DNA of 64,000 nucleotides from Pseudomonadota bacterium (GCA_018241505.1 JAFEDS010000002.1:90882-154881); one strand, 5' to 3'. Numbered from the stretch's first letter, positions 17,360 to 29,383 are shown. Notes: a model not told the origin generated them from the sequence alone. Made by a program: numbers and translations.

Positions 17360-19282
17360 CTAGTGGTCCGTCTGTGTGACCGGCTGAGCCTGAGCGAACT
17401 GCGGATACCGCGAGCGGATTCGAGCGGCCATCCGCAGCGCGCCGGCCGTGTTGAAATGCTCCTGGTCGAACACTTCCGGCCATTCCGTTTCACCGTCCCG
17501 CATGCACGGCGCCTGCGTGCACTCGAACTCGAGAAGCGAAATGTAAGCAGCGCCGTGACGTTCGACCAGCGGCTTCATTACGCCATCGAGCGTAAACACG
17601 CTGGCATCCATATGGCGCGTCAGCAGCTTGGGATCCGATTTCCGCATTGAAAACAACACCAACCTCGGTACGGGCGCATCGTAGATGGCTGACGGCCCGA
17701 GCACCGTGACCCGGATGGCGCGCAACCTCAACCACTCCAACGTTTCCTCCAACGCTGGCAACATCGACTCTTTCCAACGCGCAAGCAAGATCACCTCGTC
17801 AATTCGTCTGTTCCCCTCCAAATCTCGCAACGTCCGCACCATGACGTCCGCGCATTCCGGCGACTCATTGAACGCATGAGTCAGCGTCGGGAAGCAATTG
17901 CTTGCCGAGGCCTGCAGGAAATTCACCCCTGCAAACGTCGCGCTGAATCCGCTCCAGAACTGGGCTGCGTGGCTGTCCCCGAGAAGCAGATAGTTTTTGC
18001 GGACCGGATCGGTTTGCATGCACTCAGGCGCAAGCTGATCGCCGTGCTCGTCATAAAGGAAACAACGGTTGGGGCGCCAGGAATCATCCTCGAAGGTTTT
18101 CAAGTGCGCGACCATGGCCAGCTCCGCGGGCGCGAATCGGCCGGGCAATCCGTCCGTCGCCAGCGCGGCGGACGCCACGCACGCAACCACGGCCAGGCTC
18201 GCCGCGGCCCAGCGCATCAGTGTCGGCCGAGAGGCGCCCAAGCGTCGATTGCGAAAGGGCTGTTCGATGAACGCGTAGGAGACAATTGCCGCTGCGAATG
18301 AAGCTGCAACAATCACGAGCTTGATCATCCCACTCGACCGACCTGTGATCAGCAACGCATCGGATCTTTGAAACACGGTCAGCGGCCAGTGCCACAAGTA
18401 AAGTGAATACGAAATCGCGCCCACGAAGGCGATCGGGCCGAAGGCGAGCACCTTGCCCACCAGGGTATTGCCGTCACGGCCGGCAAGAATCACGAGCGCA
18501 GCGCCCAGGCAAGGCGGCACGGCGAGCAGTCCTGGGAAGGGCATCGAAGAACGTATGAGGAAAACGGAACCAACTATGAGCGCCACTCCCAGGGCGCCCA
18601 TGAGCTCGCGCACGCCGCGCGAGCTCATCACAGCCGGTATCGCTCCGAGCGCGAGCAACCCACCAGCGGACAACTCCCACAGCCGAGTGAAGGGCAGGTA
18701 GAACGTGGCAGTTGGATGTTTGAATGCGCCCCAGGCGCTCGCGGCCAACGACACTACGGTGAGGGCGATCGTCAACAGAAGGAATCGTGACTTCAAGTAA
18801 CGCTGGACCAGATAGAGATACAGCGGCCAGCCGATGTAGAACTGTTCCTCAACAGCAAGCGACCAGGTGTGCAACAGTGGATTGGAGGCCGAGCCGCCGT
18901 CGAAGTAGCCCGATTTCGTCCAGAAGTAGAAGTTTGAGACGGAGCCGGCCGCCGCCAGGAGGCTTTTTGCCAGGTCCGCGAGCTCTTCCGGCAGGTCGAA
19001 ATACATCGCCACGGCAAAGGTGACGAGCAGCATCGCGACCAGGGCCGGCGCAATCCGCCGGATGCGCCGTTCATAGAAGCCCCACAGCGAGAACCGGCCT
19101 GCCTCGATATCGCGCTGCAGAAGTTGAGTAATCAGAAAGCCGGAAATCACAAAGAAAATATCGACTCCGACAAATCCGCCGGGGACGATGGTGAAACCGA
19201 CGTGGAAGGCCAGGACCGGTAGAACCGCGACGGCACGCAGGCCTTGGATGTCCGCCCTGAGGACGGATTGCCCTGACGGCAT
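17360..19282 (-). CDS. OafA/YrhL-type acyltransferase with SGNH domain
   Basis: A 640-residue membrane enzyme. The N-terminal 370 residues form the acyltransferase-3 domain with about ten membrane segments and the motif RADIQGLRAVAVLPVLAFH, whose His is conserved in the family. The C-terminal half is an SGNH-hydrolase domain with GDSHAAQFWSGF (nucleophile Ser) and a matching Asp/His pair in DQEHFN. Such fusions O-acetylate lipopolysaccharide O-antigen or peptidoglycan precursors. The ATG at 19282 has GGAG five bases upstream; a GTG two codons earlier does not. It is followed downstream by nothing on the same strand within 30 bases. Confidence 0.94.
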   Translation of the reverse strand: MPSGQSVLRADIQGLRAVAVLPVLAFHVGFTIVPGGFVGVDIFFVISGFLITQLLQRDIEAGRFSLWGFYERRIRRIAPALVAMLLVTFAVAMYFDLPEELADLAKSLLAAAGSVSNFYFWTKSGYFDGGSASNPLLHTWSLAVEEQFYIGWPLYLYLVQRYLKSRFLLLTIALTVVSLAASAWGAFKHPTATFYLPFTRLWELSAGGLLALGAIPAVMSSRGVRELMGALGVALIVGSVFLIRSSMPFPGLLAVPPCLGAALVILAGRDGNTLVGKVLAFGPIAFVGAISYSLYLWHWPLTVFQRSDALLITGRSSGMIKLVIVAASFAAAIVSYAFIEQPFRNRRLGASRPTLMRWAAASLAVVACVASAALATDGLPGRFAPAELAMVAHLKTFEDDSWRPNRCFLYDEHGDQLAPECMQTDPVRKNYLLLGDSHAAQFWSGFSATFAGVNFLQASASNCFPTLTHAFNESPECADVMVRTLRDLEGNRRIDEVILLARWKESMLPALEETLEWLRLRAIRVTVLGPSAIYDAPVPRLVLFSMRKSDPKLLTRHMDASVFTLDGVMKPLVERHGAAYISLLEFECTQAPCMRDGETEWPEVFDQEHFNTAGALRMAARIRSRYPQFAQAQPVTQTDH

Positions 19283-19349
19283 TGTCACTCCGTGGTGGGT
19301 CGTCCGATTGCGGCCTTGCTGAGCGGAGCGGGGTCAGTGTTTGAATGAT

Positions 19350-19426
19350 TGGTCGGGACGCCGAGATTTGAACTCGGGACCCCTTGCACCCCATGCAAGT
19401 GCGCTACCAGGCTGCGCCACGTCCCG
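19350..19426 (-). tRNA. tRNA-Pro (GGG)
   Basis: A complete cloverleaf on the minus strand with acceptor arms CGGGACG and CGTCCCG, a T-arm containing GTTCAAATC, and an anticodon loop ATGGGGT whose central triplet is GGG, read as proline. A genomic CCA follows the acceptor. A TATGAT-like -10 box is visible about 60 bases upstream on the same strand. Confidence 0.96.
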
Positions 19427-19522
19427 CCGACCGTTTCGATTGGGCTCAACTGCCGCACGAGTGGGGAGGATTCGCGCGAGCCGGTCATCATACCCCGTTT
19501 TGAGAGCTCAGTAAGTAGACAA

Positions 19523-19879
19523 TTAGCGCCGCAAAACTTTCAGCAGCTCTTCGAGCTCCAGCCGCACCTGCTTCACAATCTGCTGGCTCTGGCTCACGTC
19601 CACCCGCGCCTCTTCGCCACCCAGCTTCTGGCGAGCACCACCGATCGTGAAGCCCTGCTCATAGAGCAGGCTGCGGATCTGGCGGATGACGATCACGTCC
19701 TGGCGTTGGTAATAACGCCGGTTGCCGCGCCGCTTCACGGGCTTGAGTTGTGGAAACTCCTGCTCCCAGTAACGCAGCACGTGAGGTTTGACGCCGCACA
19801 GGTCACTGACTTCACCAATGGTGAAGTAGCGTTTACCGGGGATAGCCGGTAACTGGGCGTTATTCTTTGGCTCCAACAT
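19523..19879 (-). CDS. MerR family regulator of the ihfA locus
   Basis: A 118-residue MerR-type protein with the winged helix at residues 15-85 ([48 protein letters not shown]). In many gammaproteobacteria a MerR-like gene of this type follows ihfA, and its role is not settled. Its start overlaps ihfA by 20 bases, so it is the last gene of the translation operon. The C-terminal 30 residues form an amphipathic helix (the dimer coiled coil). Confidence 0.93.
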   Translation of the reverse strand: MLEPKNNAQLPAIPGKRYFTIGEVSDLCGVKPHVLRYWEQEFPQLKPVKRRGNRRYYQRQDVIVIRQIRSLLYEQGFTIGGARQKLGGEEARVDVSQSQQIVKQVRLELEELLKVLRR

Positions 19880-20159
19880 AGGCTTCGACCCGTGCTTTCA
19901 GCTTTTGGCCGGGACGGAAGGTCACCACGCGACGGGCGCTGATGGGGATCTCTTCGCCTGTCTTGGGATTCCGCCCGGGACGCTGGTTTTTGTCTCGCAA
20001 GTCGAAATTTCCAAATCCGGACAGCTTGACCTGCTCCCCGTTCGACAGCGCGGCCCGAACCTCTTCGAAGAACAGATCAACGAGCTCACGCGCTTCACGC
20101 TTGTTGAGCCCGAGCTGATTGAACAGCGCTTCCGCCATCTCCGCCTTGGTCAGGGCCAT
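19860..20159 (-). CDS. ihfA: Integration host factor alpha subunit
   Basis: A 99-residue HU/IHF protein starting [20 protein letters not shown] with [20 protein letters not shown], the DNA-intercalating proline arm. The N-terminal pattern and its place after pheT identify it as IhfA, which with IhfB bends DNA in transcription, recombination and phage integration. It starts four bases after pheT and overlaps the MerR gene by 20 bases. Confidence 0.97.
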   Translation of the reverse strand: MALTKAEMAEALFNQLGLNKREARELVDLFFEEVRAALSNGEQVKLSGFGNFDLRDKNQRPGRNPKTGEEIPISARRVVTFRPGQKLKARVEAYVGAKE

Positions 20160-20163
20160 TTCT

Positions 20164-22641
20164 TTATTCTCGTATCTTAGCGTTCAAGCTCGTACGCAAA
20201 TCCGTGACAATGGAAGCAATCGCCTGCTCCACGTCCTCGTCAGTTAGGGTGCGAGAAATGTCCTGAAAAATCAAGCCCAAAGCGACGCTTTTTCTACCCG
20301 CTTCTACCCCCGGGCCGCGGTACACGTCGAATATTCTTAATTCGCACAATAGGCTGGACGCGGACAAGCGTACACGCTCGGCGAGGGCACTTAAAGCGAC
20401 TGTTTCGTCTACTACCACCGCCAGGTCGCGACGGACCTGCGGAAAGCGCGAAATTTCGCGATATTGGGGCTTTTCCACCCCCAAACCGTCCATTTCCAGC
20501 TCAAAAAGCACCGGGGCCTGGCTGAAATCGAGCTCCTTGACCCACGAGGGGTGCAGCTCGCCCAGCCAGCCGACTTCCCGGCCATGGCGCAGTATCCGGG
20601 CCGTCCGCCCGGGATGCAGGCACGCGAGGCCCGCCTTCGGGGCCTCGAACACAATGGAATCGCCCAGACCGGTGGCCGTGAACAGGGCCTGCAGATCGGC
20701 CTTCACATCGTAGAAATCCACAGGCACACGGGTCTCGCGAGGGATCCCCCACTGTTCCGGTAAGCGCGTACCTGTTGCAACACCTGCCAATGAATCAATC
20801 TCGCGTATACCACCGTTTTCAACAGCAAACTTCGCACCGTGCTCGAACAGCCGGACGCGGTCCTGTTGACGGCGTTGGTTTTCCAAGGCAGCACGAAGCA
20901 GTCCCGGCCACAGCGACACGCGCATCACCGCCAGGTCGCTGGCGATAGGGTTGGCCAACGGCAGGCCGTCGACGTCTGGAAAGAGCTTCTTCTGCAATGT
21001 CGGATCGACAAACGCGAAGGTAATTGCTTCTTCGTAGCCGCGCATGGCGAGGGCTTCGACAATCACATGTTCGCCGGCCCGCTCTTCGGGCGAGGGACGG
21101 AAAACCTGCGGACCGATTGCATCGGCTTCAGGAATCGCCTGGTATCCGATGATCCGGGCCACTTCCTCTATGAGGTCCGCTTCGATAGTGATATCGAACC
21201 GATGCGGCGGCGGCGTCACCACCCAACCCTCGGTATTGGCGACAACCTTCATCTGAAGAGCCGAGAGCGTGGCAGCAATTCGCTCGTCGGGTAAACCGAC
21301 CCCCAGAAGCCGCTCCAACCGCGCACGGCGCAAAGAAACGGGTTTACGTACGGGTTGGTGTTCCGCGGATTGTGTAACACTGATCCGCGAGGCAGTTCCG
21401 CCAGCGATCGAGCGCAGCAGGCTCAATGCCCGTTCCATCGCGCGCTGCTGCAGCGTTGGATCGACGCCGCGCTCGTACCGTTGGCTTGCGTCGGTCACCA
21501 GGCCCCAGCGACGGCTTCGGCCTGCGATGGCACTCGGGGCGAACCAGGCAATCTCAAAGAAGACGTCGACTGTTTCGGCGCTGACGGCGGTTCGTTGACC
21601 GCCCATGATGCCGGCAGCACCTACGGGACCTTCAGCGTCGGTGATCAGCAGGACATCCGGAAGAGCTTCGACGGTCTTGCCGTCCAACAGCGTGATTGAC
21701 TCACCCGGTTGCGCTGTTCGCACGCGGATGTCGCCTTGCAACTTTGCGAGATCATAGGCATGCATTGGCTGGCCCAGCTCGAGCATTACGTACTGGGTCA
21801 CATCAACAACGGGACTGATTGATCGCACGCCCGCACGGCGTAGGCGTTCGCGCATCCACATGGGTGTCGAGGCTCGATTGTTGACCCCGTGGACGACACA
21901 GCCGACAAACGTTGGGCAGGCAGCGGGGGCACCCAAGTGCACCACGACCGAATCGCGCGCCGAAGCGCGGGTGGCACCGGTGCTCGCGAGCCCAGCGGTG
22001 GTCGCGTCGGCCCCGGCGGGTCCACCAGCAGTCGCGCCAGCTCCAGCGCGTCCACCGGCGCTCGCGCCAGTGCCCTCCCTCAAGCCCTTGCCAGTCAGCG
22101 CAGCCACTTCGCGCGCAATACCGAGAACTGACATGGCATCGCCGCGATTGGGGGTGACAGCCAGGTCCAACACGTAATCATCCAGCGCGAGGTACTCGCG
22201 CAATGGCTTCCCAACCGGTGCATCGGCAGGCAGCTCAATGATACCGGCCGAAGTCTCCGCCAGCCCAAGCTCCTTGGAGGAAGCGAGCATTCCCTGTGAC
22301 TCAACCCCACGCAGCTTCGCAGCCTTGATGTTGAGGTCGCCGGGCAACTTCGCGCCGACGGTGGCGAGGGCGCTCTTGAGGCCGGCACGCGCGTTGGCAG
22401 CGCCGCAGACAATCTGCACAGGCTCACTCGAGCCCACAGACACCTTACAAACCTGGAGTTTGTCAGCCTGCGGATGGCGCTCGGCGCAGAGAATCTCGGC
22501 GACCACGACCCCGCTGAATTCCGGCGCCGCCGGCTCCAGCCCATCCAGCTCAAAACCCGCCATGGTCAGCCGCGACCCGAGCTCCGCGGCATCCCAAGGA
22601 ATATCCACCCAGTCCGCCAGCCAGGAATAGGGAACCTTCAT
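20164..22641 (-). CDS. pheT: Phenylalanine-tRNA ligase beta subunit with Ala/Gly insertion
   Basis: An 825-residue PheT, part of the alpha2-beta2 enzyme that charges tRNA-Phe. The tRNA-binding OB domain is at about 40-150, the B3/B4 editing domain at about 230-390, and the ferredoxin-like anticodon-binding domain at the C-terminus ([12 protein letters not shown], then [15 protein letters not shown]). It is about 30 residues longer than E. coli PheT. The excess is an Ala/Gly/Thr-rich insertion at residues 189-230 between the OB and editing regions (see findings). The gene starts six bases after pheS and is co-transcribed with it. Confidence 0.97.
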   Translation of the reverse strand: MKVPYSWLADWVDIPWDAAELGSRLTMAGFELDGLEPAAPEFSGVVVAEILCAERHPQADKLQVCKVSVGSSEPVQIVCGAANARAGLKSALATVGAKLPGDLNIKAAKLRGVESQGMLASSKELGLAETSAGIIELPADAPVGKPLREYLALDDYVLDLAVTPNRGDAMSVLGIAREVAALTGKGLREGTGASAGGRAGAGATAGGPAGADATTAGLASTGATRASARDSVVVHLGAPAACPTFVGCVVHGVNNRASTPMWMRERLRRAGVRSISPVVDVTQYVMLELGQPMHAYDLAKLQGDIRVRTAQPGESITLLDGKTVEALPDVLLITDAEGPVGAAGIMGGQRTAVSAETVDVFFEIAWFAPSAIAGRSRRWGLVTDASQRYERGVDPTLQQRAMERALSLLRSIAGGTASRISVTQSAEHQPVRKPVSLRRARLERLLGVGLPDERIAATLSALQMKVVANTEGWVVTPPPHRFDITIEADLIEEVARIIGYQAIPEADAIGPQVFRPSPEERAGEHVIVEALAMRGYEEAITFAFVDPTLQKKLFPDVDGLPLANPIASDLAVMRVSLWPGLLRAALENQRRQQDRVRLFEHGAKFAVENGGIREIDSLAGVATGTRLPEQWGIPRETRVPVDFYDVKADLQALFTATGLGDSIVFEAPKAGLACLHPGRTARILRHGREVGWLGELHPSWVKELDFSQAPVLFELEMDGLGVEKPQYREISRFPQVRRDLAVVVDETVALSALAERVRLSASSLLCELRIFDVYRGPGVEAGRKSVALGLIFQDISRTLTDEDVEQAIASIVTDLRTSLNAKIRE
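21952..22077 (-). repeat. Degenerate short repeats in pheT
   Basis: This stretch encodes the Ala/Gly insertion of PheT. It contains imperfect repeats such as GCTCGCGCCAG and TCGCGCCAGCTCC about every 20-30 bases, typical of replication slippage. The reading frame stays intact because the insertion is a multiple of three. Confidence 0.7.
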
Positions 22642-22646
22642 AACTT

Positions 22647-23684
<1,038 letters not shown>

Positions 23685-24047
23685 TTAAGCGATTCCGAGA
23701 GCTGCTTTCGCCTGGGCGGCGATGGCGCCAAACGCCGCCGCGTCGTGAACAGCCAGATCGGCGAGCATCTTGCGGTCGATTTCGACTTCGGCCTTCATGA
23801 GCCCGTTGATCATGCGGCTGTAGGACAGGCCATGCAGACGTGCGGCGGCGTTGATACGCGCAATCCACAGAGCGCGGAACTCGCGCTTTTTCTGCCGGCG
23901 ATCGCGGTAAGCGTACTGACCCGCCTTGATGACCGCCTGCTTGGCCGCACGGAAGACTTTGCGCCGGGCGTTGTAGTAACCCTTCGCCTTGCCGAGAATT
24001 TTCTTGTGACGGCGACCCGCCATCACACCACGTTTTACTCTTGCCAT
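23685..24047 (-). CDS. rplT: 50S ribosomal protein L20
   Basis: A 120-residue basic protein starting [20 protein letters not shown] with the conserved [20 protein letters not shown] segment. L20 is needed for early 50S assembly and in E. coli represses its own operon by binding the rpmI leader. It lies nine bases after rpmI and 15 before pheS. Confidence 0.98.
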   Translation of the reverse strand: MARVKRGVMAGRRHKKILGKAKGYYNARRKVFRAAKQAVIKAGQYAYRDRRQKKREFRALWIARINAAARLHGLSYSRMINGLMKAEVEIDRKMLADLAVHDAAAFGAIAAQAKAALGIA

Positions 24048-24056
24048 GATGTCCCC

Positions 24057-24260
24057 TTACTTGTGATTCGGTAGAAGTGCAATGACACGCCCGAGATCAC
24101 TTTCGTGGACGAGGCTCGAGCCGCCTGAACGCGCATGGCGTTTCACCTTGCGGTCCTTGTGACCGAGGTTGTGGCGACGCTTGGACTTGTAGTGCTTGAA
24201 GCTCTTGGCCGTTTTACGGAAACGCTTCGAAGCCCCACTGTTGGTTTTCAACTTGGGCAC
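24057..24260 (-). CDS. rpmI: 50S ribosomal protein L35
   Basis: A 67-residue very basic protein starting MPKLKTNSGASKRFRKT, the normal L35 sequence and length. It sits 94 bases after infC; in E. coli the equivalent leader contains the L20 repressor target, and this gap is long enough to hold one, though I cannot draw the pseudoknot with certainty. Confidence 0.97.
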   Translation of the reverse strand: MPKLKTNSGASKRFRKTAKSFKHYKSKRRHNLGHKDRKVKRHARSGGSSLVHESDLGRVIALLPNHK

Positions 24261-24354
24261 GATCTAACTCACTCCTGTAGCTACCGTTCGCAAGCCGCAC
24301 GATGCGCACCGCTCCCGGGCGAACAGCGTCAGGCCACCACGGCCTGTTGCGCTG

Positions 24355-24876
24355 TTACTTCTTTTTTGGTGCAAACACCATGACCATCTGCTTGCCTTCC
24401 ATCAGCGGGTTCTGCTCCACCACGCTATGCGCGGCAAGATCAGTCGACACCCGCTCCAGAAGTCGGCGGCCGATATCCTGGTGCACCATCTCGCGGCCGC
24501 GGAACCGTAAGGTCACCTTGGCCTTGTCACCCTCGGTCAGAAAGCGGATGAGATTACGCACTTTGATCTGGTAATCACCCTCTCCCGTACCGGGACGAAA
24601 CTTCACTTCCTTGACTTGTATCTGCTTTTGCTTGCGCTTGGCAGAGTGGGCTTTCTTGTTCGCTTCGAACAGGAACTTCCCGTAGTCCATGATGCGCACG
24701 ACCGGCGGTTCCGCCGTCGGCGACACTTCAACCAAATCCAACTCCGCCGATTTAGCCATGTCCAAGGCATCGAACCGCGACATGACACCGGCCTGCGATC
24801 CATCTGCGGCAATCACACGCACTTGTGGCGATGTGATGTCCTCATTGCGCCGTACGCGCTTACTTGCACTAGCGAT
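24355..24876 (-). CDS. infC: Translation initiation factor IF-3 with ATC start
   Basis: A 173-residue IF-3. A start at the GTG at 24822 would remove conserved N-terminal residues: the upstream codons read [18 protein letters not shown], which continues the IF-3 N-domain. The frame therefore most likely begins at the ATC at 24876, with GGAGGG seven bases upstream inside the last codons of thrS. ATT/ATC starts are a hallmark of infC: IF-3 rejects non-AUG starts, which lets the protein control its own translation. The N- and C-domains are otherwise typical ([32 protein letters not shown]). Confidence 0.95.
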   Translation of the reverse strand: MASASKRVRRNEDITSPQVRVIAADGSQAGVMSRFDALDMAKSAELDLVEVSPTAEPPVVRIMDYGKFLFEANKKAHSAKRKQKQIQVKEVKFRPGTGEGDYQIKVRNLIRFLTEGDKAKVTLRFRGREMVHQDIGRRLLERVSTDLAAHSVVEQNPLMEGKQMVMVFAPKKK

Positions 24877-24879
24877 GCG

Positions 24880-26808
24880 TTATCCCTCCAACGTCTGGCG
24901 CCCGCGGCTGTTGAGCTCGATGCGAAGGCGTTCCGCGAACGTCTCCGGGGACATCGTGCCCAGGTCCTTGCCGCTTCTTGTGCGCACTGAAAGTAGGTTT
25001 GCGGCCACTTCCTTGTCGCCCGCGACCAATAGATACGGCACGCGCTGTAGCGTGTGCTCACGAATTTTAAAGCCGACCTTCTCGTTACGCAAGTCGAACG
25101 AAACTCGAAACCCCTGATTTTTCAGGGATTCCGTCACGCGCCGGACATAATCGTCCTGGCGGTCGGTAATGCTCAGGACAACGGCTTGCACGGGCGCGAG
25201 CCAGGCGGGCAGCTTCCCGGAGTGGTGTTCGAGCAGGATGGCGAAAAAGCGTTCCAGGGAGCCGAAGATGGCCCGGTGAAGCATGACGGGGGTCTTCTTC
25301 CCACTATGCTCATCAATGAAGTACGCGCCCAGCCGGCCCGGCATGTTCAAGTCCACCTGCAGCGTGCCGCACTGCCAGTCGCGGCCGATGGCATCGCGAA
25401 GGACGAATTCCAGCTTCGGACCGTAGAAAGCGCCCTCGCCCGGGTTCAGGGTGTACTCGACCCCGGCGGCCTTTGTCCCGGCGATCAGGGCCTTCTCGGA
25501 CATGTCCCAGATCTCGTCCGAGCCGACGCGCTTGGGCGGCCGATCCGCGAACTTGATGCGCACGTCATCGAAGCCGAAATCCCGGTAGATATCCAGAATC
25601 AGCCGGGTGACGGCCGCCGCTTCGGCGGTGATCTGGTCTTCGGACACGAAGACATGGGCGTCGTCCTGGGTGAAGGCCCGAACCCGCATCAGGCCGTGGA
25701 GCGAACCTGACGGCTCATACCGGTGCACCTTGCCGAATTCGCACAAGCGCACCGGCAGCTCGCGGTAACTGCGCAAGCCGTGCTTGAAAATCTGCACGTG
25801 ACCCGGGCAGTTCATGGGTTTGATGCAATAGGTGCGTTCGTCCGGGGTCTTGGTGAGAAACATGTTCTCCCCAAAGGCCTCCAGGTGCCCGGACTGAGCC
25901 CACAGGCTCGAGTCCATCAATTCGGGCGCGCTCACTTCCTCGTAGCCGGCTTCGAGCTGACGCTGGCGCATGTAGGCAATCAAGTTCTGAAACACCTGCC
26001 AGCCCTTCGGGTGCCAGAAGACGGCACCGGGTGCTTCTTCCTGCAGGTGAAACAGATCCAACTCGCGGCCGATGCGCCGATGGTCGCGCTTTTCCGCCTC
26101 TTCCAGGCGGTGCAGATAGTCATCGAGCTGCTTCTTGTCGGCCCAGGCGGTGCCATAGATCCGCTGCAACATCTCGTTGCGCGAATCGCCGCGCCAGTAG
26201 GCGCCCGCGACTTTCGTCAGCTTGAACGCCTTCAACTTGCCGGTGGACGGCACGTGAGGGCCGCGGCACAGGTCCACCCAGTCGCCTTGGCCGTAGAGAC
26301 TGATCTCATCCTTGTCAGGAATGCCGGCAATGATCTCGGCCTTGTAGACCTCGCCCTGGTGTTTGAAAAACTTCACCGCCTCATCGCGGGTCAACACGCG
26401 GCGAGTCACCTTCTGATCCGCCTTGGCGAGCTCGGTCATCTTCGCTTCAATCGCCGCGAGATCTTCAGTGGTGAAGGGTCGCTTGTACGAGAAGTCGTAA
26501 TAGAAGCCGTCCTGGATCACAGGCCCGATGGTGACCTGCGCGTCCGGAAACAATTGCTTCACGGCCTGCGCCAACAGGTGAGCCGTGGAGTGACGGATGA
26601 CCTCGATGCCATCCGGATCCCTGTCCGTGACAATCGCGAGCGAGGCGTCGCTCGAAATGAGGAAGGACGTGTCCACGAGCTTCCCGTTGACGCGTCCAGC
26701 CAGCGCTGCTTTGCGCAGTCCGGCGCCGATATCGGCGGCGACTTCGTCAACCGTTACGGGATTATCGAAACGGCGCTGACTGCCATCCGGCAGAGTCACG
26801 ACAGGCAT
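24880..26808 (-). CDS. thrS: Threonine-tRNA ligase
   Basis: A 642-residue ThrS with the TGS domain (residues 1-60), the editing domain with [17 protein letters not shown] (the metal- and Thr-binding histidines), the class II catalytic core ([25 protein letters not shown]), and the C-terminal anticodon-binding domain. Length is normal. It is the first gene of the operon infC-rpmI-rplT-pheS-pheT-ihfA-merR. Its last codons carry the ribosome-binding site for infC. Confidence 0.98.
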   Translation of the reverse strand: MPVVTLPDGSQRRFDNPVTVDEVAADIGAGLRKAALAGRVNGKLVDTSFLISSDASLAIVTDRDPDGIEVIRHSTAHLLAQAVKQLFPDAQVTIGPVIQDGFYYDFSYKRPFTTEDLAAIEAKMTELAKADQKVTRRVLTRDEAVKFFKHQGEVYKAEIIAGIPDKDEISLYGQGDWVDLCRGPHVPSTGKLKAFKLTKVAGAYWRGDSRNEMLQRIYGTAWADKKQLDDYLHRLEEAEKRDHRRIGRELDLFHLQEEAPGAVFWHPKGWQVFQNLIAYMRQRQLEAGYEEVSAPELMDSSLWAQSGHLEAFGENMFLTKTPDERTYCIKPMNCPGHVQIFKHGLRSYRELPVRLCEFGKVHRYEPSGSLHGLMRVRAFTQDDAHVFVSEDQITAEAAAVTRLILDIYRDFGFDDVRIKFADRPPKRVGSDEIWDMSEKALIAGTKAAGVEYTLNPGEGAFYGPKLEFVLRDAIGRDWQCGTLQVDLNMPGRLGAYFIDEHSGKKTPVMLHRAIFGSLERFFAILLEHHSGKLPAWLAPVQAVVLSITDRQDDYVRRVTESLKNQGFRVSFDLRNEKVGFKIREHTLQRVPYLLVAGDKEVAANLLSVRTRSGKDLGTMSPETFAERLRIELNSRGRQTLEG

Positions 26809-26929
26809 GGGAAATTACAGGGGTTATGCGACCGTGGATCGGCCGCGAACGATACAAGAGCGTGCCGGGTGGTGCAAGGAAGCCCACGGCCGGCTTAAAT
26901 TCAGGCGGCCTTCAAATCAGGGAGCTGAA

Positions 26930-27487
26930 ATGGACGACCACAAGCGAAACTCGCCCGAATTTCTGCAGGTGCTGCGTGAGGGGATGGCAGTAGCCATCAG
27001 CACCGTCATCCTCGCCCTCGCGGCGTGGACCATTGGACAGACGTTCCTGTCCGCCCGTGGCGAAAACGTAGAGGCATACAACCGGCAGAAGGACATCATG
27101 CTGTATGTCGTGTCGCTGTTCGGGACGGTGACGGGTTACTACCTTGGGCGCGTTCCTGCTGAGGTGAATGCGCGGCGCGCCGAGAAGGCAGCCAATGTGG
27201 CTCAGCAGCAGTTGTCCGTCAGCCAGGAGAAGCTGGGTGAGGCTTCAGCGGGAGCGGCCACCGCGCGTGAACAGAAGGCGCGAGCTTCGAAGCGGCTGAG
27301 TCAGTCGACCACAGAGCTTCGCAACGTATCGGAGGCTATTAGTAAGTTGCACCGGATTCCACGCAACGTGGGCGGTATGGGGATCCGCGCTGAGGATTCT
27401 GCGTCGGAGGCAGGTGGTGAACCGGAACTCAGAGAAGCCAAGCGGCGAATCGACCTGCTGCTGGCACAGTTGAGCGACGAGGACTGA
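26930..27487 (+). CDS. Membrane protein with coiled coil
   Basis: A 185-residue protein. The ATG at 26930 follows GGAG at six bases; the open frame upstream is untranslated. There are two hydrophobic segments (about residues 19-38 and 55-75), then a long Ala/Gln/Glu-rich region (about 85-150) typical of a coiled coil. I do not recognise the family. It lies six bases before the AI-2E transporter gene and probably shares its transcript. Confidence 0.8.
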   Translation: MDDHKRNSPEFLQVLREGMAVAISTVILALAAWTIGQTFLSARGENVEAYNRQKDIMLYVVSLFGTVTGYYLGRVPAEVNARRAEKAANVAQQQLSVSQEKLGEASAGAATAREQKARASKRLSQSTTELRNVSEAISKLHRIPRNVGGMGIRAEDSASEAGGEPELREAKRRIDLLLAQLSDED

Positions 27488-27493
27488 AGACTA

Positions 27494-29383
27494 GTGCAGC
27501 GCCCTCGCCGGGTGTCCGTGCCCATGCCCCCACTGATCGGTAGCGGCACGATTCCTGCGATATCGGTCTACATGAATGGCCGAGTCCAAGTCTCTGGAAC
27601 CACCCGCATGGCGCTCTTCACGACCGTCATTGTGGTGGTGGTATTAAAGCTCGCGCAGGAGGTTTTCATCCCGCTGGCGCTGGCGATCCTGTGCACCTTC
27701 CTGCTGGCCCCACTGGTGGTGCTGCTCACCCGGATTGGGACTCACCGGATCATTGCCGTGGTGCTGTCCATGTGCCTCGGCCTGGCTACCATCGGGGGAC
27801 TCGGCACCTTGGTTTTCAATCAGTTCGCGGATCTTGCTCGCGAGCTTCCTAGCTACCAGCACCAGCTCCGAACGAACCTGGCGCAGTGGGGAGGCCTGTT
27901 ACGGGGCGGCGTCGCGGAGACGACGGCCGCATTCGATCAGCTCACCAAGGAAATCGACCGCGTTGCGCCAACGGAGCCTAAGCCTCGCGGCGTATCGAGG
28001 GTTCAGGTCGTCGACGCGCCCGTAACAGCGCTGGAGAGGATTCGTGACGTCGTGGGTCCCGTCATCCGACCACTGGGTACCACCCTGGCGGTGATTGTCC
28101 TGGTGGCGTTCATGCTGCTGCGCCTTCCGGATCTGCGCGACCGAATCCTGCGACTTTTAGGACCGCGCTATCTGCACCTGACCACAGAGGCGCTCAATGA
28201 TGCCGCAGGAAGGGTTAGCCGCTATCTGTTGATGCAGATTGTCATCAACGGATGGACGGGTCTCGCTGTCACCGCAGGGTTGTGGGCCCTGAACGTACCC
28301 AACGCGGTGCTATGGGGCGCACTGACGCTGGTGCTGCGATTCATTCCTTATGTCGGCGTGTGGATGGCCGCTGCCATTCCACTGGCGTTGTCATTTGCTG
28401 TCTTCGACGACTGGACTCGCCCGTTGATGGTCTTCGGGCTGTTCGCTGTGTTGGAACTATTCGCCTGGTCGGTCCTCGAGCCCTGGCTTTACGGCACTCA
28501 CACGGGCGTATCGCCGGTGGCACTCCTGCTTGCGGCGGGCTTTTGGACCTGGCTCTGGGGTTTTGCGGGCTTGTTCCTCGCGGTGCCAATGACCGTGTGT
28601 GCGGCGGTAATGGGAAAATACATCCCGCAACTGAAATTTCTGCAAGTACTTCTGGGCGATGAGCCTGTGCTCGAGCCGTTCGAGCGGCTCTACCAGAGAT
28701 TGCTGTCGAGCAACCGAGATGAAGCGGACACGGTGTTGGAAGCGGCGCTTCGGGAGAGCTCGATCATCGACGTCTGCGACGCGGTCATTGTGCCGGCGAT
28801 CATGAGGGCGGAAGAAGACCATTCCCGGGGCACGTTGAACGACGTGAAGCGCCAGCACATCTTGGAACATGTAAATGAATGGGTGGATGAGCGCCTCGAA
28901 ATGCTGGCACCCGAACGGTCCGGATTCGCCAATCGGGACATCGCGGACGCGCAGTCCCTCGTCTTGTGCGTCCCTGCGTCGGATCGTGCCGACGAGATTA
29001 TCGCCAAGCTGCTCGAAGCAGCGCTGATCGAACACAAGCTGGAAGCGAAGATTGTGGGTCCGCGCGATGCCATCGAACTTGCATCGAATGGCCGCGTCCC
29101 GCGCGCTATCGTCATTTCGGCGTTACCGCCGGAAGCAGTCACCGCGGCCCGCACTGTCTGCAAGGAGCTGCGGAAGGACAACACCGGCGTGCCCGTCATA
29201 GTGGGGCTCTGGTCCGCGGCGGGAGAACTGGATCGATCCCGGCAAAGGCTCGCAGCCGCTGGGGCGACCCGCACCGTGATTACCTTTGCGGAGTGTTTCG
29301 CACTGCTTGAAGGCTCGCTGTCACCGGACGTGGCGGCACGGGTGGCGCCGGTGTCTGAGCCCCGGGAGGCGACTGAGGCATGA
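27494..29383 (+). CDS. AI-2E/PerM family transporter, long form
   Basis: A 629-residue integral membrane protein with the family pattern (FIPLALAILCTFLLAPLVVL, FIPYVGVWMAAAIPLALSF, GFWTWLWGFAGLFLAVPMT). The first 370 residues contain about eight membrane helices; the remaining 260 form a soluble domain seen in the longer members of the family. Members export or move small molecules or ions; the autoinducer-2 label is historical. The start used is a GTG at 27494; ATG codons at 27526 and 27571 are alternatives. It follows the coiled-coil membrane gene directly. Confidence 0.88.
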   Translation: MQRPRRVSVPMPPLIGSGTIPAISVYMNGRVQVSGTTRMALFTTVIVVVVLKLAQEVFIPLALAILCTFLLAPLVVLLTRIGTHRIIAVVLSMCLGLATIGGLGTLVFNQFADLARELPSYQHQLRTNLAQWGGLLRGGVAETTAAFDQLTKEIDRVAPTEPKPRGVSRVQVVDAPVTALERIRDVVGPVIRPLGTTLAVIVLVAFMLLRLPDLRDRILRLLGPRYLHLTTEALNDAAGRVSRYLLMQIVINGWTGLAVTAGLWALNVPNAVLWGALTLVLRFIPYVGVWMAAAIPLALSFAVFDDWTRPLMVFGLFAVLELFAWSVLEPWLYGTHTGVSPVALLLAAGFWTWLWGFAGLFLAVPMTVCAAVMGKYIPQLKFLQVLLGDEPVLEPFERLYQRLLSSNRDEADTVLEAALRESSIIDVCDAVIVPAIMRAEEDHSRGTLNDVKRQHILEHVNEWVDERLEMLAPERSGFANRDIADAQSLVLCVPASDRADEIIAKLLEAALIEHKLEAKIVGPRDAIELASNGRVPRAIVISALPPEAVTAARTVCKELRKDNTGVPVIVGLWSAAGELDRSRQRLAAAGATRTVITFAECFALLEGSLSPDVAARVAPVSEPREATEA

